Assembly: GCA_016235225.1 (NCBI GenBank)
Contig: JACRLS010000286.1
Coordinates: 797 to 8,312, forward strand
Direction of reading: 5' to 3'
Length of the DNA: 7,516 nt
Source: Nitrospirota bacterium
GTDB lineage: Bacteria > Nitrospirota > Nitrospiria > Nitrospirales > Nitrospiraceae
Below the pieces are notes generated by a model. The model saw only the letters and a program-made list of their open reading frames with translations, was not told the DNA's origin and did not search any database. Shown piece after piece: positions 1-5,578 of the stretch. The position numbers and the translations under genes are program-made. How positions within the stretch are numbered: the stretch's first letter is position 1; every line of letters begins with the position of its first letter.

Positions 1-324
1 ATGAAAGTAGTCCTCGAAGTCCACCATGAGGCGATTGTTGCGCCGGTCCAGGGACTGACGCGTCATGGCGAGGATGTGTTGGAAGCGATCCGCGGCGGGT
101 ACGCCGCTCTGATGGTGGCTGATCTCACGTCCGGTGGAGAACGCATGATCACGCGGATGAAGGAATTGGCTGGCGCCCCGGAGCGAGTGTGGGTGCTCCG
201 GCCCCTGACATGGCGGAGCGGGGCGCAGAGTGGAAATCCCTCGGTCACGATCGTTCGTGATCGGGACGCGTATCTCGGGGAGGTCGGGCTCATCTATGCG
301 GCGGCGCACCCGACACTTCCTTGA
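1..324 (+). CDS. Hypothetical protein (possibly truncated at left edge)
   Basis: An open frame of 107 codons begins with ATG at the first base of the window and ends at TGA 322-324. I do not recognise the family. The product looks soluble: there is no signal peptide or membrane segment and no cysteine. It reads as alternating beta strands and helices (VVLEV near the start, AALMVADL around 35-42, VWVLRPL around 63-69, VTIVRDRD around 82-89), compatible with a small alpha/beta fold. Codon choice resembles the clear genes downstream, so it is probably a real coding region. Because nothing upstream is visible, the ATG may be the true start or an internal Met of a longer protein whose C-terminal part is seen here. 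The stop codon overlaps the -35 box of the promoter for the next gene, so the downstream cluster probably has its own transcription start. Confidence 0.55.
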   Translation: MKVVLEVHHEAIVAPVQGLTRHGEDVLEAIRGGYAALMVADLTSGGERMITRMKELAGAPERVWVLRPLTWRSGAQSGNPSVTIVRDRDAYLGEVGLIYAAAHPTLP

Positions 325-350
325 CAAAGTTGCGGGGCACCACTTACGAT
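321..350 (+). promoter_or_regulatory. Sigma70-type promoter of the gcvH cluster
   Basis: A perfect -35 hexamer TTGACA (321-326) is followed after 18 bases by TACGAT (345-350), a 4/6 match to the -10 consensus. Transcription would start near 357 and give a leader of about 45 bases before gcvH. A 6-base dyad, GCGGGG (332-337) and CCCCGC (351-356), flanks the -10 box and could be an operator or a small leader structure. The leader is too short for a glycine riboswitch. Confidence 0.6.
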
Positions 351-388
351 CCCCGCGCATTTGAAGAAGGTTTAACCTGTATTTGTCC

Positions 389-397
389 GGAGAGGAG
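389..397 (+). promoter_or_regulatory. Ribosome binding site of gcvH
   Basis: The purine run GGAGAGGAG lies just before ATG 401. Its first GGAG (389-392) is 8 bases from the ATG, an ideal distance. This favours the ATG at 401 over the in-frame TTG at 383, which would place the ribosome binding site inside the coding sequence. Confidence 0.7.
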
Positions 398-400
398 ACC

Positions 401-796
401 ATGAATCCGACCGATCTTCGCTACCATGTGGAGCATGAGTGGGTCCGTGTTTCAGGGAACCAGGCGACCCTGGGAATCAGCCATTTCGCCCAGGATGCGC
501 TCGGGGATATCGTGTTTGTGGATATGCCGAAAGTCGGCGCCACGGTCACGGCCAATCAGCAAATCGGGGAAGTGGAATCGACGAAGACCACCTCGACGAT
601 CTATACCCCGATCAGCGGCAAGATCCTCTCGGTGAACCCCGAGTTGAAGGAACATCCCGAAGTCGTCAATAGCGATCCCTACGGCAAAGGGTGGATGGTG
701 GTCGTGGAGATGTCCGACCCGGCCCAAGTCAACGGCCTCATGACGGCGGCGCAGTACGAGGCCTTTCTCGCCACTCAGAAGAAAGGTTCAGGTTGA
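401..796 (+). CDS. gcvH: Glycine cleavage system H protein
   Basis: GcvH carries a lipoyl group on a lysine and shuttles the aminomethyl intermediate between the P, T and L proteins of the cytoplasmic glycine cleavage complex. The 131-residue product has the usual family length. The N-terminus reads LRYHVEHEWVRV, and the lipoylation hairpin is GEVESTKTTSTIY with the acceptor lysine at position 62, followed by TPISGKI and the conserved end region NSDPYGKGWM near 90-99. The residues around the lysine (STKTTS) differ from the commoner SVKA(A/V)S form. The start at ATG 401 is chosen for its Shine-Dalgarno sequence; a TTG at 383 would add six residues. The gene sits under its own promoter and is followed by lpdA, the L-protein gene, which fits its role. 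GcvT and GcvP are not in this window. A lipoate-binding protein of another pathway is a less likely alternative. Confidence 0.95.
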   Translation: MNPTDLRYHVEHEWVRVSGNQATLGISHFAQDALGDIVFVDMPKVGATVTANQQIGEVESTKTTSTIYTPISGKILSVNPELKEHPEVVNSDPYGKGWMVVVEMSDPAQVNGLMTAAQYEAFLATQKKGSG

Positions 797-891
797 GGCT
801 AAGGTTGAGAACGGAGGGGCGGGGCTTCGCTCAGAACTTGTCCTTCTTCATCAATTTCCGATGCGGGCGACCGTAACCTCAGCCTTAACCT
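790..891. repeat. Imperfect inverted repeat between gcvH and lpdA
   Basis: The left arm (790-809) and right arm (872-891) are 20-base imperfect reverse complements: 16 Watson-Crick pairs, two G-T wobbles and two mismatches, around a 62-base loop. The arms are made of AGGTT/AACCT-like units; three AGGTT copies occur in 785-806. The left arm covers the gcvH stop codon and the right arm ends 12 bases before the lpdA ATG. In the mRNA it could form a hairpin affecting transcript stability or lpdA translation. It has no following T-tract, so it is not a typical terminator. Confidence 0.6.
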
Positions 892-903
892 CGATTTCGG
901 CAA

Positions 904-2331
904 ATGACCTCCCAGAAACGCATCGCGATTCTCGGCGCCGGGCCAGGCGGATACGTGGCCGCCATTCGCGCGGCGCAGTTGGGGGCGCGCGTCACCGTGG
1001 TCGAACGGGAGGCCCTGGGCGGCGTCTGCTTGAACTGGGGTTGCATCCCCAGCAAGGCGCTGCTGGCGGCCATCGAGCTGGGCGACAAGCTCAAGAAAGC
1101 CTCTGAGATGGGGCTGACCGGGCTCGGGACGATCGGGTACGACCCCGTCAAGATGGTCGCGCGGAAGCAAACCGTCGTGTCGACGCTGCGGCGAGGGGTC
1201 GCCACGCTGCTCAAAAGTTGGAATATCACTCATCTGGAGGGACGCGGCGAACTGCTCGACCAGCGGACCCTCCGGGTCGTCGCACCGGACGGGACCGCCA
1301 CGTCCGTCTCGGCGGATATCATCATCCTGGCGACAGGGTCATCCTGGCCGAATCTTCCTCAGTTTCCGATCGACGGCCGGCAGATCATCACCAGTCGAGA
1401 AGCCCTTGAGTTGTCGGTGGTGCCGGCCTCGCTCCTCATCATCGGCGGCGGGGTGGAAGGTTGCGAGTTTGCGTCTCTCTATAGCGGACTGGGCGCCCAT
1501 GTCACGGTCGTCGAACTGCTGCCGAGACTCCTGCCGACGGAGGATGAGGAAATTTCGGCGCTGATTACCCGCGAACTGAAAAAGCGAGGGGTCGAGATCT
1601 GCACCGGCACATCGGTGGCGACCGTGGAGCGGCGGGCCGAATTCATGACGGCGACACTGAAAGACGGCGCGACCGTGACCGGCCAACAGATTTTGGTTTC
1701 GGTCGGTCGCGGATTCAATTCGCGAGATATCGGCTTGGAAGCAGTCGGCGTGCAGCTCGGACGTCGGGGAGAGGTGCTCGTGGATGAGTCGCTCCAAACG
1801 AACGTCCCCGGCATCTATGCGATCGGCGACGTGACCGGGAAGTCCATGCTGGCCCATGTGGCCTCGGCACAAGGGAAAGTGGCGGCGGCTCACGCGCTGG
1901 GGCATCAAGCCCGCATCAACTATGAGGTCATTCCGGCCGGCATTTTTACCCTGCCGGAAGTCGGTCGCGTCGGTCTGACCGAGGCGCAGGCCCGGTCGGC
2001 GTGCGAGACGCAGGGCGGTGATCCAGCCCGCGATCTCAAAGTCGGGCGGTTTCGTTATGCCGCGAGCGGAAAAGCGCAAGCGACCGGTGAAACGACCGGA
2101 CTGTTCAAGCTGATCGCGGATGGCCGAACCGGAATGCTGTTGGGAGCGCACATTGTCGGTGGCCACGCCTCCGATCTGATCCATGAGGCGGCTCTGGCGA
2201 TGGAAGCGGGAATTCCGGCCTCGCATGTCGCCGCGATGATCCATGCCCACCCGACGCTGGCCGAGGGACTCATGGAAGCTGCCGAGGATCTCGACGGGGA
2301 CGCAATCCACGTTGCGAAGGCACGCGCATGA
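904..2331 (+). CDS. lpdA: Dihydrolipoamide dehydrogenase (E3 / L protein)
   Basis: This flavoenzyme reoxidises the dihydrolipoyl arm of lipoyl carrier proteins (GcvH, or E2 of 2-oxoacid dehydrogenases) and passes electrons through FAD to NAD+. It is 475 residues long, the normal size. Visible in order are the FAD-binding GAGPGGY (11-17), the redox-active disulfide motif with Cys42 and Cys47 followed by Pro-Ser-Lys51, the NAD-binding glycine motif GGGVEG (181-186), the second FAD motif AIGDV (306-310), and the C-terminal dimer-interface motif HAHPTLAE (447-454) with catalytic His449 and Glu454. ATG 904 is the only reasonable start, because the frame is closed by TAA at 886. No good Shine-Dalgarno sequence precedes it, and the right arm of an inverted repeat lies there instead. 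The stop overlaps the next ATG by four bases. Adjacency to gcvH suggests service in glycine cleavage, but it may also serve other lipoyl complexes. Confidence 0.96.
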   Translation: MTSQKRIAILGAGPGGYVAAIRAAQLGARVTVVEREALGGVCLNWGCIPSKALLAAIELGDKLKKASEMGLTGLGTIGYDPVKMVARKQTVVSTLRRGVATLLKSWNITHLEGRGELLDQRTLRVVAPDGTATSVSADIIILATGSSWPNLPQFPIDGRQIITSREALELSVVPASLLIIGGGVEGCEFASLYSGLGAHVTVVELLPRLLPTEDEEISALITRELKKRGVEICTGTSVATVERRAEFMTATLKDGATVTGQQILVSVGRGFNSRDIGLEAVGVQLGRRGEVLVDESLQTNVPGIYAIGDVTGKSMLAHVASAQGKVAAAHALGHQARINYEVIPAGIFTLPEVGRVGLTEAQARSACETQGGDPARDLKVGRFRYAASGKAQATGETTGLFKLIADGRTGMLLGAHIVGGHASDLIHEAALAMEAGIPASHVAAMIHAHPTLAEGLMEAAEDLDGDAIHVAKARA

Positions 2332-2792
2332 TCCGGTCACTCCTCTTCAAATTGGCGATGCTGGCCGTGACCCTTGCTGTGATGGTGTGGATCGGCAGGC
2401 CCACTTCGTCGGTCAGTCCAGGGAACGTGATGACCCAGGCCCTGGATGGAGATCATCGGCCCGCTACTCCCGCGCTTCCTGCTCTTGATTCGGGTGCGGG
2501 TAGGACGTCCACCACTTCTTCTCAGGCAACACGAATCGATGTCAATCGAGCCACGGCTGAAGAATTGCAACGTCTGCCGGGAATCGGTCCCGTGTTGGCG
2601 CAGGCGGTGCTTCAAGATCGAGCCACACGCGGACGCTTCCGGAGTGTGGAGGACCTGAAGCGAGTGAAGGGGATCGGGACCAAGCGGCTCGAACGCCTTC
2701 GTCCGTTGGTCGTGGTGAGTCGTGAAGGGAGACCGGTTGGAGCCATTCCGATTGCGGCTGCTGTTCCAGCCCGCGAGCGACGGGGCTTATGA
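2328..2792 (+). CDS. ComEA-family helix-hairpin-helix DNA-binding protein
   Basis: This 154-residue protein has an N-terminal hydrophobic segment (about 4-22), a low-complexity Ser/Thr/Pro/Ala linker (about 25-67) and a C-terminal pair of helix-hairpin-helix motifs: IDVNRATAEELQRLPGIG (70-87) and LKRVKGIGTKRLERL (110-124). This is the architecture of small ComEA-like proteins, in which the anchored domain binds double-stranded DNA outside the membrane, classically during DNA uptake. No other competence gene is visible, so a role in uptake is inference only. A GAAGG sequence seven bases before ATG 2328 supports the start. The gene overlaps lpdA by ATGA and tyrS by another ATGA, so it is almost certainly co-transcribed and translationally coupled. 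The last 25 residues are Ala/Pro/Arg-rich and not part of the domain. Confidence 0.85.
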   Translation: MIRSLLFKLAMLAVTLAVMVWIGRPTSSVSPGNVMTQALDGDHRPATPALPALDSGAGRTSTTSSQATRIDVNRATAEELQRLPGIGPVLAQAVLQDRATRGRFRSVEDLKRVKGIGTKRLERLRPLVVVSREGRPVGAIPIAAAVPARERRGL

Positions 2793-4006
2793 GTGATATT
2801 GCCCGCCAGATGGACTTGATCATGCGTGGGGCTGTGGAGGTCATCCAGCGGAGCGAGCTGGAGTCCAAGCTGGCGCGCGCGGCGAAGGAGAAGAAGCCGC
2901 TGCGCATTAAAGCCGGATTCGATCCCACCGCGCCTGACCTGCACCTGGGGCATACAGTGCTGATCCACAAATTGAAGCACTTCCAGGATTTGGGCCATCA
3001 GGTGATCTTTCTGATCGGCGACTTTACCGGTATGATCGGCGATCCGACCGGGGTCTCGGAGACGCGCGTCGCCCTGACCAAGGAGCAGGTGGAACGGAAC
3101 GCGCAGACTTATGAGCGACAGATCTTTAAGATACTCGATCCGAAGAGGACGCAAGTAGAGTTCAACAGCCGGTGGATGGGTACGATGAGGGCGGAGGAGC
3201 TGATTCATCTTAGCGCGCACTACAGTGTCGCACGGATGCTGGAGCGGGATGATTTCCGGAAGCGGTATACCGATCAGAAGCCGATCAGCATCCATGAATT
3301 TCTCTATCCCTTGATTCAGGGATACGACTCCGTGGCCCTCAAGGCGGACGTCGAGCTCGGCGGCACCGACCAGAAGTTCAACCTCCTCGTCGGACGGGAA
3401 CTGCAGCGGGATTTCGGGCAGGAGGCGCAGGTGGTCGTGACGATGCCGTTGCTCGAAGGGACGGACGGGGTCCGCAAGATGAGCAAGAGTCTCGGGAACT
3501 ACATTGCGCTCGAAGACCGTCCGCAGGACATGTTCGGGAAGCTCATGTCGATCAGCGATACGCTGATGTTCCGGTATTACGAACTGCTGACCACAGAAGA
3601 CCTGGCCGGCGTGAGAACCATGCATCCCATGGAGGCTAAGCTAGGCCTGGCTGAGCGGATCGTCACCCAGTACCACGGGGCAGAAGCGGCGAAGAGGGCC
3701 CGTGACGGGTTCCAGCAGAAATTTCAGGAGCGAGAGTTTCCTGCAGAACCGGATGCCCTGGTGGCGCTGACTCAGGCAGACACGACAGGAGCGGGGCGCC
3801 CGGCCATCACCGTAGTGGAATTGGTCGCTCGCACGAAGCTCGTTCCAAGCAAGAGTGAAGCCCGTCGTGTGATCATTCAAGGCGGAGTCGAGGTCGACGG
3901 GGAGAAGCAGACCGACCCCCAAGCGGAAGTTCTGCTCTCGCCGGGCCGCCAATACCGACTCAAGGTGGGAAAGCGGAAATTTGCGTTGGTGGAATTTCGA
4001 CCGTGA
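2789..4006 (+). CDS. tyrS: Tyrosyl-tRNA synthetase
   Basis: TyrS is a cytoplasmic class I synthetase that activates tyrosine with ATP and charges tRNA-Tyr. The 405-residue product shows the nucleotide-binding signature as HLGH (52-55) rather than HIGH, preceded by AGFDPTAPDL. It then has IGDFTGMIGDPTG (76-88), the tyrosine-pocket regions YPLIQGYDS (173-181) and GGTDQKFN (191-198), and the class I signature KMSKS (230-234). A C-terminal S4 RNA-binding domain occupies roughly 340-403. The HLGH plus KMSKS combination resembles the TyrZ-like branch of bacterial enzymes rather than the E. coli type. The start overlaps the preceding stop (ATGA); a Met at residue 8 is an alternative. There is no T-box leader, and expression probably depends on the gcvH promoter or on an internal promoter I did not find. 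Confidence 0.96.
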   Translation: MSDIARQMDLIMRGAVEVIQRSELESKLARAAKEKKPLRIKAGFDPTAPDLHLGHTVLIHKLKHFQDLGHQVIFLIGDFTGMIGDPTGVSETRVALTKEQVERNAQTYERQIFKILDPKRTQVEFNSRWMGTMRAEELIHLSAHYSVARMLERDDFRKRYTDQKPISIHEFLYPLIQGYDSVALKADVELGGTDQKFNLLVGRELQRDFGQEAQVVVTMPLLEGTDGVRKMSKSLGNYIALEDRPQDMFGKLMSISDTLMFRYYELLTTEDLAGVRTMHPMEAKLGLAERIVTQYHGAEAAKRARDGFQQKFQEREFPAEPDALVALTQADTTGAGRPAITVVELVARTKLVPSKSEARRVIIQGGVEVDGEKQTDPQAEVLLSPGRQYRLKVGKRKFALVEFRP

Positions 4007-4038
4007 AGGTGCGTGAACAACCGAGATGAGACGATTTC

Positions 4039-4067
4039 TTGACTTGCTGACAAGGGGCACGTAGGAT
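4039..4067 (+). promoter_or_regulatory. Promoter of the tRNA-Gly gene
   Basis: TTGACT (4039-4044, 5/6 match) and TAGGAT (4062-4067, 4/6 match) are separated by exactly 17 bases. Transcription would start near 4074, leaving a 5' leader of about 16 bases for RNase P to remove before the tRNA at 4091. Confidence 0.6.
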
Positions 4068-4090
4068 GAAAAATAACCACGCGATCAGAG

Positions 4091-4165
4091 GCGGGCGTAG
4101 CTCAGTGGTAGAGTCCTTGCTTCCCAAGCAAGTTGTCGCGGGTTCAAATCCCGCCGCCCGCTCCA
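4091..4165 (+). tRNA. tRNA-Gly (anticodon CCC)
   Basis: A full cloverleaf can be drawn. The acceptor stem is GCGGGCG (4091-4097) with CGCCCGC (4155-4161). The D arm is GCTC/GAGT around AGTGGTA. The anticodon stem CTTGC/GCAAG encloses the loop TTCCCAA (4121-4127), giving anticodon CCC at 4123-4125, which reads GGG codons. A five-base variable loop and the T arm GCGGG-TTCAAAT-CCCGC follow. The discriminator is T, as expected for bacterial tRNA-Gly, and CCA is encoded (4163-4165). The gene lies 84 bases behind tyrS and has its own promoter. Confidence 0.96.
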
Positions 4166-4174
4166 ACACAGACA

Positions 4175-4202
4175 TGAAGCGTGAAACGTGAGGCGTGACA
4201 CG
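4175..4202 (+). repeat. Tandem degenerate heptamers (TGARRCG-like)
   Basis: Four adjacent 7-base units occur ten bases after the tRNA: TGAAGCG, TGAAACG, TGAGGCG and TGACACG. They share TGA and the final CG, with variation in the middle. The array encodes no protein I can support and sits between the tRNA and a terminator-like hairpin. It looks like an intergenic repeat or a short remnant of a longer array. Confidence 0.6.
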
Positions 4203-4232
4203 GCGGTCATCAAAATTCAAGAGGAACTCACC

Positions 4233-4276
4233 AAAGGGGACGCGGCCTACGGAGCAGGTCAGGTCCCTTTTCTTTT
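4233..4276 (+). terminator. Probable Rho-independent terminator after tRNA-Gly
   Basis: AAAGGGGAC (4233-4241) can pair with GTCCCTTTT (4263-4271) over nine pairs, one of them a wobble, around a 21-base loop. The T-rich stretch TTTTCTTTT (4268-4276) runs out of the stem. The loop is long for a classical terminator. A competing GGTCA/TGACC pairing (4257-4261 with 4276-4280) also exists. Confidence 0.45.
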
Positions 4277-4297
4277 GACCGGAATCTGCAAACTTTC

Positions 4298-4540
4298 ATG
4301 ACACTCACGGCAGGCCGGATGGTTCTCCTCGTCCTTGTCGGCGCGCTTGCCGGATGCCACTACTACGAAGAGTTTCGCGTGCTGCAAGGGACGGCCGATA
4401 TCAAATCCGAACAGGCTGACATGATGCGGGCCTATCGGTTGTGCTTGCAGAAATACGAAGCGGATCCTCCCCGGGCGAAGGAGTATTGCGCTCCCTATAC
4501 CCAGTCTCTCCGAGAAATCGAAATCCGCTCTCAACGATAG
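4298..4540 (+). CDS. Small putative lipoprotein
   Basis: The 80-residue product begins with a short signal sequence (hydrophobic core about 8-16) ending in a lipobox, LAGC at 17-20. It is therefore probably lipid-modified on Cys20 and anchored in a membrane facing the periplasm. The mature part of about 61 residues is predicted by eye to be mostly helical and is rich in Glu, Arg and Tyr. It holds two further cysteines (49 and 64) that could form a disulfide between two helices. I do not recognise the family and assign no function. ATG 4298 lacks a clear ribosome binding site; the Met at residue 8 (ATG 4319) is an alternative start that keeps the signal peptide. It is not obviously in an operon, since hairpins lie on both sides. 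Confidence 0.65.
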   Translation: MTLTAGRMVLLVLVGALAGCHYYEEFRVLQGTADIKSEQADMMRAYRLCLQKYEADPPRAKEYCAPYTQSLREIEIRSQR

Positions 4541-4544
4541 TCTT

Positions 4545-4581
4545 CCGGTCTCGGATGATGGTTTCCGTGACCGGGGCTTCT
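4545..4581 (+). terminator. Possible weak terminator after the lipoprotein gene
   Basis: CCGGTC (4545-4550) and GACCGG (4569-4574) are perfect reverse complements 18 bases apart, with an inner GGA/TCC pair. GGCTTCTTTT follows. The stem is short and the T-tract interrupted, so this is tentative. Confidence 0.3.
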
Positions 4582-4608
4582 TTTACGGACATGGGGATGT
4601 AACGGCCC

Positions 4609-5286
4609 ATGGCCTCGGCCTTCACCCATGCGTTTGTGGCGGCGGTCGGCGCTCAGGTCTATCGACCGAGAGGAGACGCCTGGCGGGTCTACGGCGCGGC
4701 CATGCTGTGCGCGGTGCTGCCGGACCTCGACCTGATCGGATTTGCCTTCGGGGTGGACTACGCGGATCTGCTCGGACACCGCGGGTTGACGCACTCTCTT
4801 CTCATTGCTGTTCTCGTCGGCATCGTCGCGACTCTGTTTGTCTGTTCAGGGCTCTCCCGTTTTTCCGGCCAGTGGTGGGCTGCCGTGTTGTTCTTTTCAT
4901 GTGCGACGGCCTCCCATGGGCTGTTGGATGCGATGACCGACGGAGGACTCGGGGTCGCGTTCTTTTCGCCTCTCGACCGCGCGCGCTACTTCTTCCCCTG
5001 GCGTCCTCTGCGAGTGCCGCCCATCGGAATCGAGCTTTTTTTCTCACGATGGGGATTACAGGTCATCGCCAGCGAGCTGTTGTGGATTTGGCTGCCGGGG
5101 CTTGCCATCGGAGCTGCGGCCTGCGTTGTCAGAAGGTGGATCGGCAGCTCTCGGAGAGATCACAATTCAATTCGAGTGATCGCTGGTCGTCGGACACACG
5201 AAGAGGGTGAGGGAGCGACGCGGAGGTGGGCTCCTGACACGACAAGTGGGAGGGGAAATGAGGATCGGACCGGTCGGTACGATTAG
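4609..5286 (+). CDS. DUF457/YdjM-family membrane protein (putative metal-dependent hydrolase)
   Basis: The 225-residue product starts with ASAFTHAFVAA, typical of the YdjM/DUF457 group of membrane-bound proteins annotated as metal-dependent hydrolases. Candidate metal ligands are His7, Asp39 and Asp41 (VLPDLDL), His57 and His62 (GHRGLTHS), His103 and Asp107 (SHGLLDAMTDGG). Hydrophobic segments lie at about 25-46, 63-82, 88-105 and 152-174. The family's catalytic activity is not well established, so the hydrolase label is only a family label. The start is chosen because the N-terminal motif is conserved, though the ribosome binding site is weak. Residues from about 178 onward form a charged, Arg/Gly-rich tail without resemblance to the family. 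That tail uses many codons that are rare here (AGA, AGG, ACA, AGT), suggesting a late extension after loss of an earlier stop. The stop codon overlaps that of rpmB on the other strand. Confidence 0.85.
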   Translation: MASAFTHAFVAAVGAQVYRPRGDAWRVYGAAMLCAVLPDLDLIGFAFGVDYADLLGHRGLTHSLLIAVLVGIVATLFVCSGLSRFSGQWWAAVLFFSCATASHGLLDAMTDGGLGVAFFSPLDRARYFFPWRPLRVPPIGIELFFSRWGLQVIASELLWIWLPGLAIGAAACVVRRWIGSSRRDHNSIRVIAGRRTHEEGEGATRRWAPDTTSGRGNEDRTGRYD

Positions 5287-5474
5287 ACCGCTTTCTGGAC
5301 CAGACCGCTACGCAGGCAACGGGTGCAGACCATCATGCGCTTGTGAGTGCCGTTCAGATTGGCGCGAACACGCTGCAGATTGGGGTTAAACACCCGCTTG
5401 GTCTTGTTATTCGCGTGGCTGACGTTATTGCCGGACAGATGACGCTTCCCGCAGATATCACATGAAAAGGCCAC
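5283..5474 (-). CDS. rpmB: 50S ribosomal protein L28 (zinc-binding form)
   Basis: L28 is a small protein of the large ribosomal subunit. The 63-residue length matches short bacterial L28s. Characteristic segments are CDICGKRH near the N-terminus, SGNNVSHANNKTKRVFNPNL (14-33), RVRANLNG and CLRSGLVQ. Two CxxC pairs (Cys5/Cys8 and Cys50/Cys53) make this the C+ type, expected to bind one zinc; zinc-independent paralogs lack them. The start is GTG (complement of 5472-5474), supported by a strong Shine-Dalgarno sequence eight bases upstream. The gene is convergent with the DUF457 gene, sharing four bases (TTAG) at the stops, and divergent from recG. Confidence 0.96.
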   Translation of the reverse strand: MAFSCDICGKRHLSGNNVSHANNKTKRVFNPNLQRVRANLNGTHKRMMVCTRCLRSGLVQKAV

Positions 5475-5482
5475 GTTGCTGA

Positions 5483-5492
5483 CTCCTTCCTT
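5483..5492 (-). promoter_or_regulatory. Strong ribosome binding site of rpmB
   Basis: On the minus strand AAGGAAGGAG ends eight bases before the GTG codon. It fixes the unusual GTG start of rpmB, and its strength fits a highly expressed ribosomal protein gene. Confidence 0.75.
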
Positions 5493-5529
5493 GAACTGAG
5501 AATCCCCTCTGGATGAGGTCTCGCTCTCG

Positions 5530-5558
5530 TTGTTCGATCGTCGGGCCTATGCTAGCAT
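5530..5558 (+). promoter_or_regulatory. Possible recG promoter
   Basis: TTGTTC (5530-5535, 3/6 match) and TAGCAT (5553-5558, 4/6 match) are 17 bases apart. Transcription would start near 5565, about 46 bases before the recG ATG. The -10 box lies in the perfect palindrome TATGCTAGCATA (5548-5559), which it shares with the rpmB promoter on the other strand. Confidence 0.4.
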
Positions 5559-5578
5559 ACGGCTGTTGGATGTGACAA
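5549..5578 (-). promoter_or_regulatory. Probable rpmB promoter
   Basis: Read on the minus strand, TTGTCA (complement of 5573-5578, 5/6 match) is followed after 18 bases by TAGCAT (complement of 5549-5554, 4/6 match). The leader to the GTG start would be about 65 bases. A dyad CTGTTG/CAACAG (5563-5568 and 5576-5581) overlaps the -35 box and could be an operator. Confidence 0.5.

Noticed and set aside
351..400. Glycine riboswitch ahead of gcvH
   Set aside because: The leader predicted from the promoter is only about 45 bases, too short for a glycine aptamer, and no such core is visible.
861..1106. A small plus-strand frame starting between gcvH and lpdA
   Set aside because: It mostly overlaps lpdA in another frame, is Arg/Gly-rich and has no convincing ribosome binding site; its start lies in the loop of the inverted repeat.
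1339..2340. A 333-codon open frame antisense to lpdA
   Set aside because: It is a shadow frame with an implausible composition, opposite a fully conserved flavoenzyme.
2612..3625. A 337-codon open frame antisense to tyrS
   Set aside because: It is a shadow of tyrS codon bias, covers known catalytic motifs on the other strand and resembles no protein family.
4091..4165. tRNA-Gly as an attachment site for an integrated element
   Set aside because: No integrase gene and no second copy of the tRNA 3' end were found in the window; the flanking genes are ordinary.
4275..4300. TTGACC at 4275 as -35 box of the lipoprotein gene
   Set aside because: No acceptable -10 hexamer lies 16-18 bases downstream, and the start codon is already reached at 4298.
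4707..5210. A 167-codon frame overlapping the DUF457 gene
   Set aside because: Arg/Ala/Ser-rich out-of-frame shadow; the DUF457 frame carries the conserved His/Asp motifs and membrane segments.
5271..5290. Hairpin CGGTC/GACCG at the DUF457-rpmB junction as a terminator
   Set aside because: Only five pairs, a ten-base loop overlapping both stop codons, and no T-tract on either strand.
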